Shown here one piece after another: positions 40,951 through 54,037 of a stretch of DNA of 64,000 bases. The stretch spans positions 82,001-146,000 of the forward strand of contig NC_066577.1 of assembly GCF_024679095.1 (NCBI RefSeq), read 5' to 3'. Position 1 is the stretch's first letter. The number at the start of each line of letters is the position of its first letter. Both the position numbers and the translations under genes were made by a program. Below the pieces are notes generated by a model. That model was not told the origin of the DNA, did not search any database, and worked only from the letters and a program-made list of their open reading frames with translations. The stretch is from Eriocheir sinensis. Its lineage: Eukaryota > Arthropoda > Malacostraca > Decapoda > Varunidae.

Positions 40951-41274
40951 CAGAGTCGGGCTGGGGTGCTTAAGGGGGCCGTGCCATCTAGTGGCTGGAG
41001 GGAGCCCGGGCCCATATAAACTAAAATATCAAAATATTCAAATGATACACATTGGCAGTAATTAATTAGTTTATTTAATTTGACCAACCAATATAATATT
41101 AGTTGGTCTAGTAAGATAATATCAGTATGTGCAGGCACTACCAAAATGTCATTTACTCATTACGGCAATTAATCATTATTATATGACATAGTATGAGTAC
41201 CCGTCCAGGGGCCCATGTACCTTGGGGGGCCCACGTGCCATTGGCACACGGGCACATAGGCCAGTCCGACCCTG
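40951..41274. mobile_element. Probable non-autonomous hAT element
   Basis: The left end CAGAGTCGGGCTGG and the right end (minus strand) CAGGGTCGGACTGG form imperfect terminal inverted repeats of about 14 bp with CAG termini, as in hAT elements. GGGCCC-rich subterminal stretches occur on both sides of an AT-rich centre. 324 bp, no transposase. An 8-bp target duplication is not clearly visible. Confidence 0.5.
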
Positions 41275-41389
41275 ACCACCGGACAGGACCGCTACAGGAC
41301 TGACGGCACAGCGGCGAAGCGTCAGCACAGCACAGACGGTCAGCACCAGGGGGAACCGGAGGGGAGCGACAACCAACTGTATTCAGAAA

Positions 41390-42370
41390 TCTCTCCGTTC
41401 CTCCCTCCTCTTCCTCTCTTGTTATTCTCTCCCTTCTGTTCTCTTTACTTACTGTCTTGTTATCCTCCCTCCCATTCTCTCTTCATCATTTCCTCTTTTC
41501 TACTTCTTGTTGTTCTCCTTACCATCTTTTTCTTTAGTTCATCTCTAATTATCCTTCCTTTCATCCTCTCTTCGTTCTTCCTTTCCTCCTCCCTCTTTTT
41601 GTTATGCTTTCCTCTCTTCCGTCCACCCTTCCTCTCTAACTTGATATCCTCTTTCCTCTCTTCTTTACTTAATTGCTTTCTGCCTCCCCATTTTTGTTTT
41701 TCTTTTCTCTCCTCTCTTCCTTCCTATCTTTCTTCTTTACTTCCCTCATTTCTTTCCCTTTTCCATTCTATTTCCATTCATTAGCTTCCCCTTCCCCTTC
41801 CCATCATATGCCTTTCTCTTTCCTACCTCGTTTCTATTTCCATCCTTTATCTTCCCTATCCCCTTTCCCCCTTTCCTTCTATTCCTTTTCTAATTTCCTT
41901 ACTTCGCTTTTCTCACCATCCGTTATCTTCCCTTTCCCCCTTTCTTTTCCTGTTCCTTTCTTTCCCTTTTCTTTTTCATTTCTCTATCTCCCTGCTCTTC
42001 TCATCCTTTATCTTCTCGTTCTTCCTTTTCTTCCGTTCCTTTCCATTCCCTTCACTTACTACCTTCCTTTCACTTCCCTTTTTCATTTTCCTAACTCCCT
42101 TCTCTTCCCTTTCCTCCTTTCCTTCTGTCCCCTTCCCTTTCCTTCAATCTCATTTTCCTTTCTTCTCCCTTTCCAGTTTTTATTTCCCTACCTCTATTCC
42201 CTTCTCTTCTTATTATTCTCCCCTTACCCCTTCCCTTCCTTACCTTTCCCTTTTCTTTTCAATTCTCCTACCTCGCTTCTCTTTCCATCCTTTATCCTCC
42301 CTTTCCCCCTTCCCTTCCTTTCCTTTCAGTACTCCCTCGCCTCTCTCCCTCCCGTTCCGTTCATTCCAAG
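41390..42370. repeat. Pyrimidine-rich region
   Basis: The plus strand is dominated by CTTTCC and TTCCC words. No gene; the Phe/Ser/Leu/Pro-rich open frames are compositional. Confidence 0.7.
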
Positions 42371-42416
42371 GATTATAATGTTCTCGCGAGCTGCTTCCTA
42401 ATCCAGTCCAATCTGT

Positions 42417-42418
<2 letters not shown>

Positions 42419-42509
<91 letters not shown>

Positions 42510-42535
42510 GAGGAGAGAGAGGAGAGAGAGAGAGT
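42419..42535. repeat. (GA)n microsatellite
   Basis: GA tract of about 115 bp with a few interruptions. Collinear with 3039-3112. Confidence 0.9.
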
Positions 42536-42749
42536 GAGAGAGAGGATATGGGGAGGGAGGAAAGATAAAAAAAGAAAAATAGGTTGAGTGTCAAGAGAAG
42601 TGGGAGGTAGGGTGTAGAGGTTGGGGTTATAAGGAGGAGGAGGGGGTACTGAAGGGCGACTGGCTGGTTGGACTGATGATAGGAGGGAGTCAGCTGATCG
42701 TCATAGTGGGGTGAAAGGCAGGGAGAGGAGAGGGGGAAGGGAGAACAAG

Positions 42750-43233
<484 letters not shown>

Positions 43234-43351
43234 CATAGATTTACATAGAAAATCAGACCACACAGACCCCATGGTCCAGACTTGGTGGTCTGTCCTTAAA
43301 CCTAAGTGATTTTACATTAATCAGAAGACTCCAAAACGTTGCATTTCTACT

Positions 43352-45058
43352 TTAGTTGATATTAAGTTGAAGGAAGTGACGGTCGAGCTTATTTTTGAAG
43401 GAGTCAATCGTGTTACACTGGATCACTGACGGTGGAAGCTTATTCCATTCTCGCACTACAACGTTGGTGAAGAAAAATTTGGTGCAGTCTGAATTTACTT
43501 GTCTACATCTGAGTTTTACACCATTGTTCCTCGTGCGCAAAGTGTCATCGATCATAAACAATGTTGATCTGTCTACATTCGTGAAACCATTAAGTATTTT
43601 AAAACATTCGATCAGTTTTCCTCGGAGGCGACGTTTCTCAAGAGAGAACATGTTAAGGGTAGAAAGCCTTTCTTCGTAGGATTTGTTGCGCAAGGAAGGG
43701 ATCATTTTCGTTGCCCGACGCTGAACACCTTCTAATTTAGCAATATCCTTTGCATGGTGGGGAGACCAAAACTGTACCGCATATTCCAAGTGGGGTCTGA
43801 CTAAACTGTTGTAGAGCAGAGTACTACATCTTTATTCTTGAATACAAAGTTTCTTTTAATGAAGCCCAACATTCTGTTCGCTTTATTTGCTGCATCGATG
43901 CATTGCTGTGAGAATTTGAGGTTTGACGCGATTTTGACCCCCAAGTCTTTGACGCATTGAACGCTTTTGAGTTTAACGCCGCGCATTTCGTATTCGAACT
44001 TCTTATTCCTCGTTCCAACTTGAAGGACCTGGCACTTGTCTACGTTAAAGGGCATCTCCCATCTATCCGACCAAGCTGAAATTTTGTGCAAATCCTCTCG
44101 TCAGTGAGAACCGAGTTGCCAATCTTTGTGTCGTCTGCAAATTTACTAATGCGGTTATTGAGTCCAACATCCACGTCGTTGATGTAAATAATGAAGAGCA
44201 CTGGGCCAAGGACCGAGCCCTGAGGGACGCCACTAGTGACAGGCGCCCACTCTGAGTTAAATCCGTCAATCACTACTCTTTGTTGTCTGTTGCTCAACCA
44301 ATTCGCGATCCATTGGTTTACTTGACCGTCAATACCTATTTGCTTTAATTTGTAAAGTAATTTATGATGCGGGACTTTATCAAACGCTTTCTGGAAATCA
44401 AGACAGACTACGTCCAGTGATTTGGTTACGTCATAAACAGTGAAGAGGTCGTTATAAAAGGTTAATAGGTTTGATAGGCAGGATCTTTTGTTTCGGAAGC
44501 CATGTTGTGAGTCCCCAATCAATGAGTGGCTTTCAAGGTAATTCACAATTTTGTCTCTAATTATGCCAAGTAGCTTACCTACAACCGAAGTTAGACTAAT
44601 GGGCCTGTAATTACCTGGTACTTTTTTGTCTCCTTTCTTGAAAATCGGTGTCACGTTAGCCTTTTTCCAATCTGAAGGGACGATGCCTTGTCGCAAGGAC
44701 ATATTGAATACGGTTGTGAGGAAGGAGAGTATTTCGCTCTTTGTTTCTTTCAGCAGAGTTGGATATACTTTGTCAGGTCCAGGACTTTTATTTGTTTTAA
44801 GTGAATGGAGAGCTTTAAGGACTTCATCGGTTGTTATTTCAAAATTAGGCAATGAATGCTCGAGATTTACAATAGTACTGGTGTTGGTGGTAGCGAGAGG
44901 AAGACTGTTAGTATTAAACACCGAGGAAAAGTAATTGTTTAAGAGGTTTGCAATGTGTTGGCTGTCAGTCACTAGTGCACCGTCGCTGTTTGTTAAAGGT
45001 CCAATACCACTTTTGATCGCCTTTCTGTTGTTTATGTAACTGAAGAAAGATTTCGGAT
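43352..45058 (-). pseudogene. CR1-like ORF2, reverse transcriptase and C-terminal part
   Basis: RT blocks: [87 protein letters not shown] and catalytic FADDTK (44040-44972). The thumb (43801-44091) has [12 protein letters not shown] and ANRMLGFIKRN, and the C-terminus (43352-43789) has EYAVQFWSPHH, LEGVQRRATKMIPSLRN and REWNKLPPS. Single small frameshifts near 45059 (an A-run), 44095 and 43800 break the frame. The catalytic core is complete. The first break is in a short A-run and could be a sequencing error; the others are less easily explained. Confidence 0.88.
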
Positions 45059-46110
45059 TATTTTACAGTTGGCTGCAATATTTTCTTCGTATCTACGCTT
45101 TGCCTGACCTACTAGTCTTTTTACTCGTCGCCTGGCATCATTATAAAGTCTAATGTTTTCGGGCGTGCTTTGTTCTTTCTTTAACCTGTAAAACAATTTT
45201 CTCTCATTGACTGATTGTTTAATTTCGCTATTAAACCACGGTGGGCTTTTATTAGTGTTAATTCGCTTCTCGCACAAGGGGACGAATGTGTTCTGCTGAG
45301 TGAGTAAGTGATTTTTAAGGCTTAGCCAGGCTTCCTCTACGTTGCCGTCATCTGATAGTTGTATTTCTGTTAGGTTTTGTCGGATTTCTACGAAGTTAGC
45401 TCTTTTGAAATTGGGCACCTTTACTTTATTTTCAGTCACTGATGATTGAGCTTTAATGTCGACGCGCACTAATTTATGATCGCAAGAACCGAGGTGTTCT
45501 CCTACCGTGACACTACTGATTAGGTTATCTTGGGTCGTTATAACAAGGTCGAGTATATTATTTTGTCGAGTTGGCTCAGAAACCATTTGGCTTAGATAAT
45601 TTTCTTCTAGAAATTCGATCATTCTATGTGACTCGCCTTCTGTACCTGACAGTGTCGCCCAGTCGATATGGGGGAGGTTAAAGTCTCCTAATATCAGTGA
45701 GTCGCTGTTATTAAGTGACTGCCTTAAGACGCTGTACATTTCAAGGTCGTCATCGAGTGACTGCCCGGGAGGTCTGTAGGTGACAGATATATTTAAGTTG
45801 ACTTTTGCAATGTTTACTCGCACGCACAAATGTTCAACGTTACTGTTTCCCGGTGTTTTATCAGTGGGTTGCAAATAGCTTTTGACATAAAGGGCGACGC
45901 CACCGCCTCTAAGGTTTACACGATCTTTGTTGAAGAGTCTGTAGCCATCTATGTTGTATTCGGAACTTAAATCAATATTTGTGGTGTCGATAAATGTTTC
46001 GGTTATAGCAATTATGTCAAAATTTTCTGTTAAAGCAAGACATCTCAGTTCATCAAATTTGTTTCTTAGGCTACGCGCATTGAAACTAAGGATTTTTAAG
46101 TTATCTAGAG
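45032..46110 (-). pseudogene. CR1-like ORF2, endonuclease domain
   Basis: An open frame through the whole endonuclease: LSFNARSLRNKFDEL, IIAITETFID (catalytic Glu), GGGVALYVKS, VTYRPPGQ, LILGDFNLPHIDW, TRQNNILDLVITT and LGSCDHKLVRV (catalytic His), then a basic linker (RRVKRLVGQAKRRYEENIA). This nicks the target DNA for priming. The domain looks intact. The frame is lost at the A-run near 45059 before the RT. Confidence 0.88.
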
Positions 46111-46179
46111 GCTTAGTAATAGAGGTGGTGGTACTTGCGGGATCACGGTTACGGGTTTGTTGCGATGCACGGCGTCTAT

Positions 46180-47235
46180 TTACACGGGTGGGGTGGAGGG
46201 ACGTGGCCGTGACTCGTTTTTTGTTCGGATGACACGCACTGCTTCGTTGAGGAGCCTTCCGAGTCTGGCTGCCCCGATGGGGGAAAGGTGCAATCCGTCC
46301 CTGTGAAAGAGCTCATTTTGTCCATAGAAATTGTCCCATGTGTTGAGGAATTCCACGTCAAGCTCCCTGCAAAGAGTCTGTAAGCGGTTGTTTAGGCTGA
46401 AGGCCTTACTGAAAAAGTCGCTCTCCGCCCAAGTCCGTGGTAGAACTCCTGAAATCAAAATGTTAGGGGATTTAGTCTTATACTGCTGGATGAGCCTACG
46501 GTACTTCTCCAGGAGTTCCTCAGACCGGGTCGTGGTGATGTCGTTCGTACCTGTGTGAATAACAAACAGTGAATCATTAGTAGCCTGGGGGGAGATCTCC
46601 TCAAGAGCAGCAGTTATGTCGTCGATCCCAGCACCAGGATAGCAATAGTTCCGTCTTCGACGAGGAACTCTGCCGCAGAACTCAACGACCTGCTGGCGAA
46701 TCATGGAGTCACCCACCAGGAAGGTGCTCTCCTGCTCGTCCTCCTCCTCCAGAATGGCAAACCTGTTGAAGCAATGAACAGGATAAATCGCTTGTCTGGC
46801 TGGTTTGGCTCCTCCATTCACGACGGTGAAGCCATCATGGGCGGTGCCACTAGCATCCTCCCGTTGCGTGGTGTTGTCCGCTGGTGTCGACGGTACCGCT
46901 GAGGGCAAGGGGGCGGTTGGAGAAGGGTTTGGCACCACAGCAACGTTAGCCTGGATGAATTCCTGCAAGGAGGCAACAGTGCGAGAAAGCTCTATTATTT
47001 TATTCTGACCTGCTTCCATCTTCTCTTCTTGCTCCTGCAGTCTGGTCTCGAGATGCTGCCTGGTGAGAGAAAGCTCTATTATTTTATTCTGGCCTTCTTC
47101 CATCTTCTCTTCCTGCTCCTGCAGTCTTGTCTCGAGATGCTGCCTGGACAGACACAGTCGACAGACAGCAGAACGCCCTGTAAAAAAGTGAGCTGAGAAG
47201 CTACCGTTACAAGTACTGCACTTCTTAGGCGCCAT
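46180..47235 (-). CDS. CR1-like ORF1 protein: zinc-finger, coiled coil, SGNH esterase
   Basis: An uninterrupted 351-residue frame starting MAPKKCSTC. The N-terminus has paired CxxC motifs (CSTC, CRLC) suggesting a small zinc finger or PHD-like fold. Residues about 30-95 form a coiled coil made of a tandemly duplicated unit (QHLETRLQEQEEKME, twice). A Pro/Thr-rich linker leads to an SGNH/GDSL hydrolase domain at about 165-335: FLVGDSMIR (Ser), HTGTNDITT (Asn) and RDGLHLSPIG (Asp-His). ORF1 proteins bind element RNA, and esterase domains are known in CR1-like elements. All catalytic residues are present. The start is chosen as the first Met before the CxxC motif. Confidence 0.88.
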   Translation of the reverse strand: MAPKKCSTCNGSFSAHFFTGRSAVCRLCLSRQHLETRLQEQEEKMEEGQNKIIELSLTRQHLETRLQEQEEKMEAGQNKIIELSRTVASLQEFIQANVAVVPNPSPTAPLPSAVPSTPADNTTQREDASGTAHDGFTVVNGGAKPARQAIYPVHCFNRFAILEEEDEQESTFLVGDSMIRQQVVEFCGRVPRRRRNYCYPGAGIDDITAALEEISPQATNDSLFVIHTGTNDITTTRSEELLEKYRRLIQQYKTKSPNILISGVLPRTWAESDFFSKAFSLNNRLQTLCRELDVEFLNTWDNFYGQNELFHRDGLHLSPIGAARLGRLLNEAVRVIRTKNESRPRPSTPPV

Positions 47236-50200
<2,965 letters not shown>

Positions 50201-50714
50201 GCATTCCCTACGTTACCTCTCTGAGAGTTGGCAACACAAGGCGCCTCACCTCTACGTCAGCGCCTCACCACTCGCTTGTTACTGCCTGAATATTTCACTA
50301 TAAACGAAGGATTGCTCTCCAGACTCCACGCTGTAAACCATTCCTCTGCGTGAGGCGGCGCGGGGATCACTGTACACCATCATGGTGACTTGTACGCCCC
50401 ACGCCTGCATGATCACTGCCACCGAGGAGACCAAGGAGTCTCCTTGGAGGAGACACATCATTCACAGTCTTGCCAACACTGCTGACACATATAATAATGA
50501 GGCTCTTATAACCTTACAAACACTTCAAACAAAACTACTCCCCCGTACATACAACCAGGTATTCTTCCTTCCCTGGTGTCATGAATCAGACAAAAGCACC
50601 TGATATTCCTCTAATAATTTCATCCCTTAATTAAAACCCGGCACCTCATCAACCATTACAAGAACAAAACAAAACACACATTTCTCCCGCACTACAACAG
50701 GTGTTCTCCCCCAG
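50201..50714. other. Unassigned sequence before the Ig1 exon
   Basis: About 510 bp. The minus strand at 50279-50461 has a frame (VAVIMQAWGVQVT, then DPRAASRRG, then MVYSVESG) that faintly resembles the nucleotide-binding region of zinc-type alcohol dehydrogenase-like reductases, without the full motif. The final part is a pyrimidine-containing intron end. Confidence 0.3.
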
Positions 50715-50925
50715 GTGTCGTGGATCAGGCGCCAGGACCTGCACGTGCTGACCACAGGTAACTTCACGTACACGACGGACACGAGGTTCCGCGCGCTGCA
50801 CCTGCCCGGCTCGCCCTTCTGGAGCCTGGAGGTGGACCGGCCCGCCATCACCGACTCCGGCCTCTACGAGTGCCAGGTGTCCACGCAGCCCAAGATATTC
50901 CGCCGCTTCAGGCTCAGCGTTGTGG
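50715..50925 (+). CDS. Dpr-like immunoglobulin exon, second half of Ig1
   Basis: A 211-bp exon after acceptor TTCTCCCCCAG, ending at donor G/GTGAGT. It encodes VSWIRRQDLHVLTTGNFTY, then DTRFRALH, WSLEVDRPAITDSGLYECQ, VSTQPKI and FRLSVV. VSWIRxRDLHxLTxGxxTYTxDxRF and DSGxYECQVSTxPK are diagnostic of the first Ig domain of Dpr proteins, the domain that binds DIP receptors. It starts in phase 0 and ends in phase 1, matching the next exon at 56340. The exon for the first half of Ig1 and the signal peptide are not visible in 38591-50714 and are probably beyond the contig or window. Confidence 0.92.
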
Positions 50926-51190
50926 GTGAGTGGATGGGGGGAGGGGGGTAAAGGGTGTTTGGTTGGGTTTGGGTGTGCGGAAGGGTGGGTATAAGGTGAT
51001 GAAGGTGGGTATAGGGTGTGTGGGTGTGTTTCGGGTCGAGGAAAGGTGGGTATAAGGTGATGAAGGTGGGTATAGGGTGTGTGGGTGTGTTTCGGGTGGA
51101 GGAAGGGTGGGTATAAGGTGATGAAGGGGGGTATAGGGTGTGAGGAGGTGCTTCGGGTGGAGGAAGGGTAGGTGTAAGGTGAAGGTGGGT

Positions 51191-51192
<2 letters not shown>

Positions 51193-51227
<35 letters not shown>

Positions 51228-51265
51228 GGGGAGCCAACAGCCCTGGCTGGGCTATTAGGCCATGG
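51193..51265 (-). mobile_element. A-tailed retroposon 3' end (short)
   Basis: A run of about 34 T followed by GGGGGAGCCAACAGCCCTGG, CTGGGCTATTAGGCC. The core AGCCCTGGCTGGGCTATTAGG recurs at 51905-51925 next to another T-run, so both are likely poly-A-tailed 3' ends of the same retroposon family on the minus strand. Confidence 0.45.
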
Positions 51266-51411
51266 GTAAAGGGTGAGTGGGTGTGTTTGGGGAGGGAAGA
51301 ATTGGCACAGGGTGTGTTGGAATGGAGAAAGGGTGGGCACAGGGTGTGTTGGAATGGAGAAAGGGTGGGCACAGGGTGTGAGGGTGTGTTGGAGGTGGAG
51401 GAAGGTGAGTG

Positions 51412-51413
<2 letters not shown>

Positions 51414-51451
<38 letters not shown>
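51414..51451. repeat. (GT)n microsatellite with flanking tandem G-rich repeats
   Basis: GT tract of about 37 bp. The region 50940-51410 also shows an imperfect tandem repeat of about 55-60 bp built on GGTGGGTATAAGGTGATGAA and GGGTGTGTGGGTGTG words. Confidence 0.8.
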
Positions 51452-51454
<3 letters not shown>

Positions 51455-51649
51455 AGGGTGTGTTGGAGGTGGAGGAAGGTGAGTGAGGTGTGTGCGTGTG
51501 TGTGTGAGGGGGGAGTATTACCCGAATGAATGATTATGAAATATTACTCGTCTGCAGTAGGCTATGTATTGTGCATTTTTGTTGTCAGTCTGTAAAATTA
51601 TCTTTTCTTTTGCTTTATACCAAATTTTACAGTTTCATTTTTAAGCAAG

Positions 51650-51830
51650 CAAGCCTAACTAACCAACCAACCAACCAATCAACCAACAAACAATGTACTA
51701 ACCATATAAACAAATAACCAATAAACTAACTTACGAGCTAGCTAAATTACCAACTAGCCTAGCTAACTAATTAATTAACCAACTAACTGATTAACTGACT
51801 AGCCCACCAACCAACTAACTAACAAATTGA
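51650..51830. repeat. Degenerate AACC/AACT tetranucleotide repeat
   Basis: AACCAACCAACC and AACTAACTAA words alternate with GCTAGCTA variants for about 180 bp, keeping a 4-bp rhythm. Confidence 0.7.
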
Positions 51831-51884
51831 GTAAGTAACAGTGGCGTGTGGTGCAGATGGATGTGTTCATTAATAAGATGACAG

Positions 51885-51930
51885 TGCTTTTTTTATGGGC
51901 ATCAGCCCTGGCTGGGCTATTAGGACATAT
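51885..51930 (-). mobile_element. A-tailed retroposon 3' end (short), second copy
   Basis: A T-run and ATGGGCATCAGCCCTGG, then CTGGGCTATTAGGACATATA. It shares 21 bp with 51243-51265. Confidence 0.4.
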
Positions 51931-52069
51931 ATATTTTTTTGTTTTTAGGTTTTGTTAATTTTTATCTTTATTTTTATTTTGTCATCAGCATCATTCACAC
52001 AGTCATTCATTCAGCTCATCCACACAGCTTAGCAAAAAATAAATAAATAAATAAATAAATAAATACATC

Positions 52070-52409
52070 TTAAGCCCAGTTCACACTGTGCCCACTCTGG
52101 GCCACGACTACCCACGACTCTAGGGTACACGAGGGCTTGGGTGTTGATGTGAAAGGGTCGGGCATGTCTTGAAAGAGGTCTTGAGACTGTTGCCGAATGC
52201 TGCGCCGACGTCGTGACGGGGGTCTGGAGTCGTGAGGGTTAGCACGACATGCTGGCAACTAGTTGGCCGAATGTCCCAGACAGTCGGCATGACACCAAGA
52301 GCCCAATAAAACCTACCCCCCATTCTTGGAGCGTGGGAACCAACTTGTCAAATGGAAAAGTCGCTGTGTTGTCGTGGCCCAGGGTCAGCACAGTGTGAAC
52401 GGGGCTTAA
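52070..52409. mobile_element. MITE family A, copy 2
   Basis: Begins TTAAGCCCAGTTCACACTGT and ends AGTGTGAACGGGGCTTAA. It is in reverse orientation to copy 1, with the same interior (CATGTCTTGAAAGAGGTCTT, CCAACTTGTCAAATGGAAAA). About 340 bp, no transposase. It sits in the intron between the two plus-strand Dpr-like exons. Confidence 0.8.
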
Positions 52410-53047
52410 GGGGACCTATCCAAAGCTAGCTAGTAAGGGTGGGTACTGACACAGGAGTATCATATTCATACACACAGGGCTGTGTGGCCCAGCAATAGAC
52501 CAACATCGCATATAAAAATGAGATAAAATATATATCAATTTTATATGTATCACCTGCTGATTATCACGTGGACCACAACAGTAATAGTACATTTGTTTAC
52601 ATAAGGTATATGTAGGATAACCATAATACTATGTTTATATTTCATATATAATAATATAAATTAGGAACCCCCCCAAAAAAAACAGCTGTATATATATGGT
52701 GTCGTCACATCTCGTCGATCAAGTGGGTCTCTCTTAAGAAAAGCATCAATATATCGGTCACCTCGGGATTCCCATCCCCAAGAACTGCGTCCAAGGTGAT
52801 GGGAATATCCCTCGCTCTGCAGTAGTTTACCAGTGGACTGCGTTCACGGGTAAATCTACTGCAGTGCAAGATGAGTTGACTGATAGACAATATAGCATCA
52901 CAAGTCTGACATATCGGCAGTGCGTGTGTTTGGTGTATGGTGTAGTGATGGTGTGGCGTAAGGATGGGGAATGAGGGAGCAGGACGGGGCAGGGAGGAGG
53001 GGGAGACGTGCGTGGAGTGGGAGGGATAGATGATGGCTTCTGTCTTC
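52410..53047. other. Intron sequence between MITE copies
   Basis: AT-rich to mixed sequence with no recognisable exon or element. Confidence 0.4.
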
Positions 53048-53423
53048 AGCCCCGTTCACACTGTGCCGACTCTGGGCCACGACAACCCAGCGACTTCTGC
53101 ATTTGACAAGTCGGCTCCTACGCTCCAAGAATTTTTTGGCGTCCTGGTGTCGGCTACCATGATTGCCGACTGTCTGGGACATTCGGCCAGCTAGTAGGCA
53201 GAATGTCTGCACCATGCTGCCAACTAGTCTCAAGACGAGTCTCAACGGTCTTATTTTTTAAATTGCGCCATGTCTACGACAACCACGAATCTGCCGACCG
53301 ATTGGCCGACAGTCTTCCAGATTGTCTGTCAACTGGTTGGCCGATAGCTGGCCGACAGTTGCCAAGGAGTTGGCCGACGGTCTTCCTGACGGTCTTCGCG
53401 ATTGTCTTGACGACTGTCTTGGC

Positions 53424-53429
<6 letters not shown>
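53048..53429. mobile_element. MITE family A, copy 3 (diverged, one end lost)
   Basis: Begins AGCCCCGTTCACACTGTGCC and shares the left half of the family (CGACTCTGGGCCACGACAAC). Its interior differs, with repeated TGGCCGAC and GTCTTCC words. The right inverted repeat is absent; the sequence runs into (GA)n at 53430. Confidence 0.65.

Positions 53430-53513
<84 letters not shown>
53430..53513. repeat. (GA)n microsatellite
   Basis: Pure GA tract of about 84 bp, replacing the right end of MITE copy 3. Confidence 0.9.
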
Positions 53514-53516
<3 letters not shown>

Positions 53517-53599
53517 GAAGGAAAGGAAAGGGAAGATAAATGTGAGAGGGACGGAAGGAATGAGAGAGACGGAGGGAGGAGGGAACGTGGTAGTAAATT

Positions 53600-53985
53600 C
53601 TCTATTCCATTTTACTTTAGTTGGCCATGAAATATATTTGCGTTTTCTATTTTTAACTTTTATCTTTGGTATTTTTTAAACTTTTTTCTCTGCTTTGAAT
53701 TCTATACTCAACATTTTTCTCCTCTTTCCTTATTTTCCTGTTTCTCGTATTTTCTTTTTTACATTATTTTGGTTTTGATTTTTGAAGTTCGTATTTATTT
53801 TTCCATTTGTCCACTTTTATATTGTTTTGTCTTTCTCTTGTATATTTACGTCCTTGTTGTTTTATCTTTTTTTTTTCATTTTTAGACATTCTCTTTTCTG
53901 TCTTTCTTTTCCTTTTAAAATTAATTTTTCTATTCATATTTATGGACAACAGCTCATACCATTGTTTTCTTTTAGCTTATTATTA

Positions 53986-54037
<52 letters not shown>

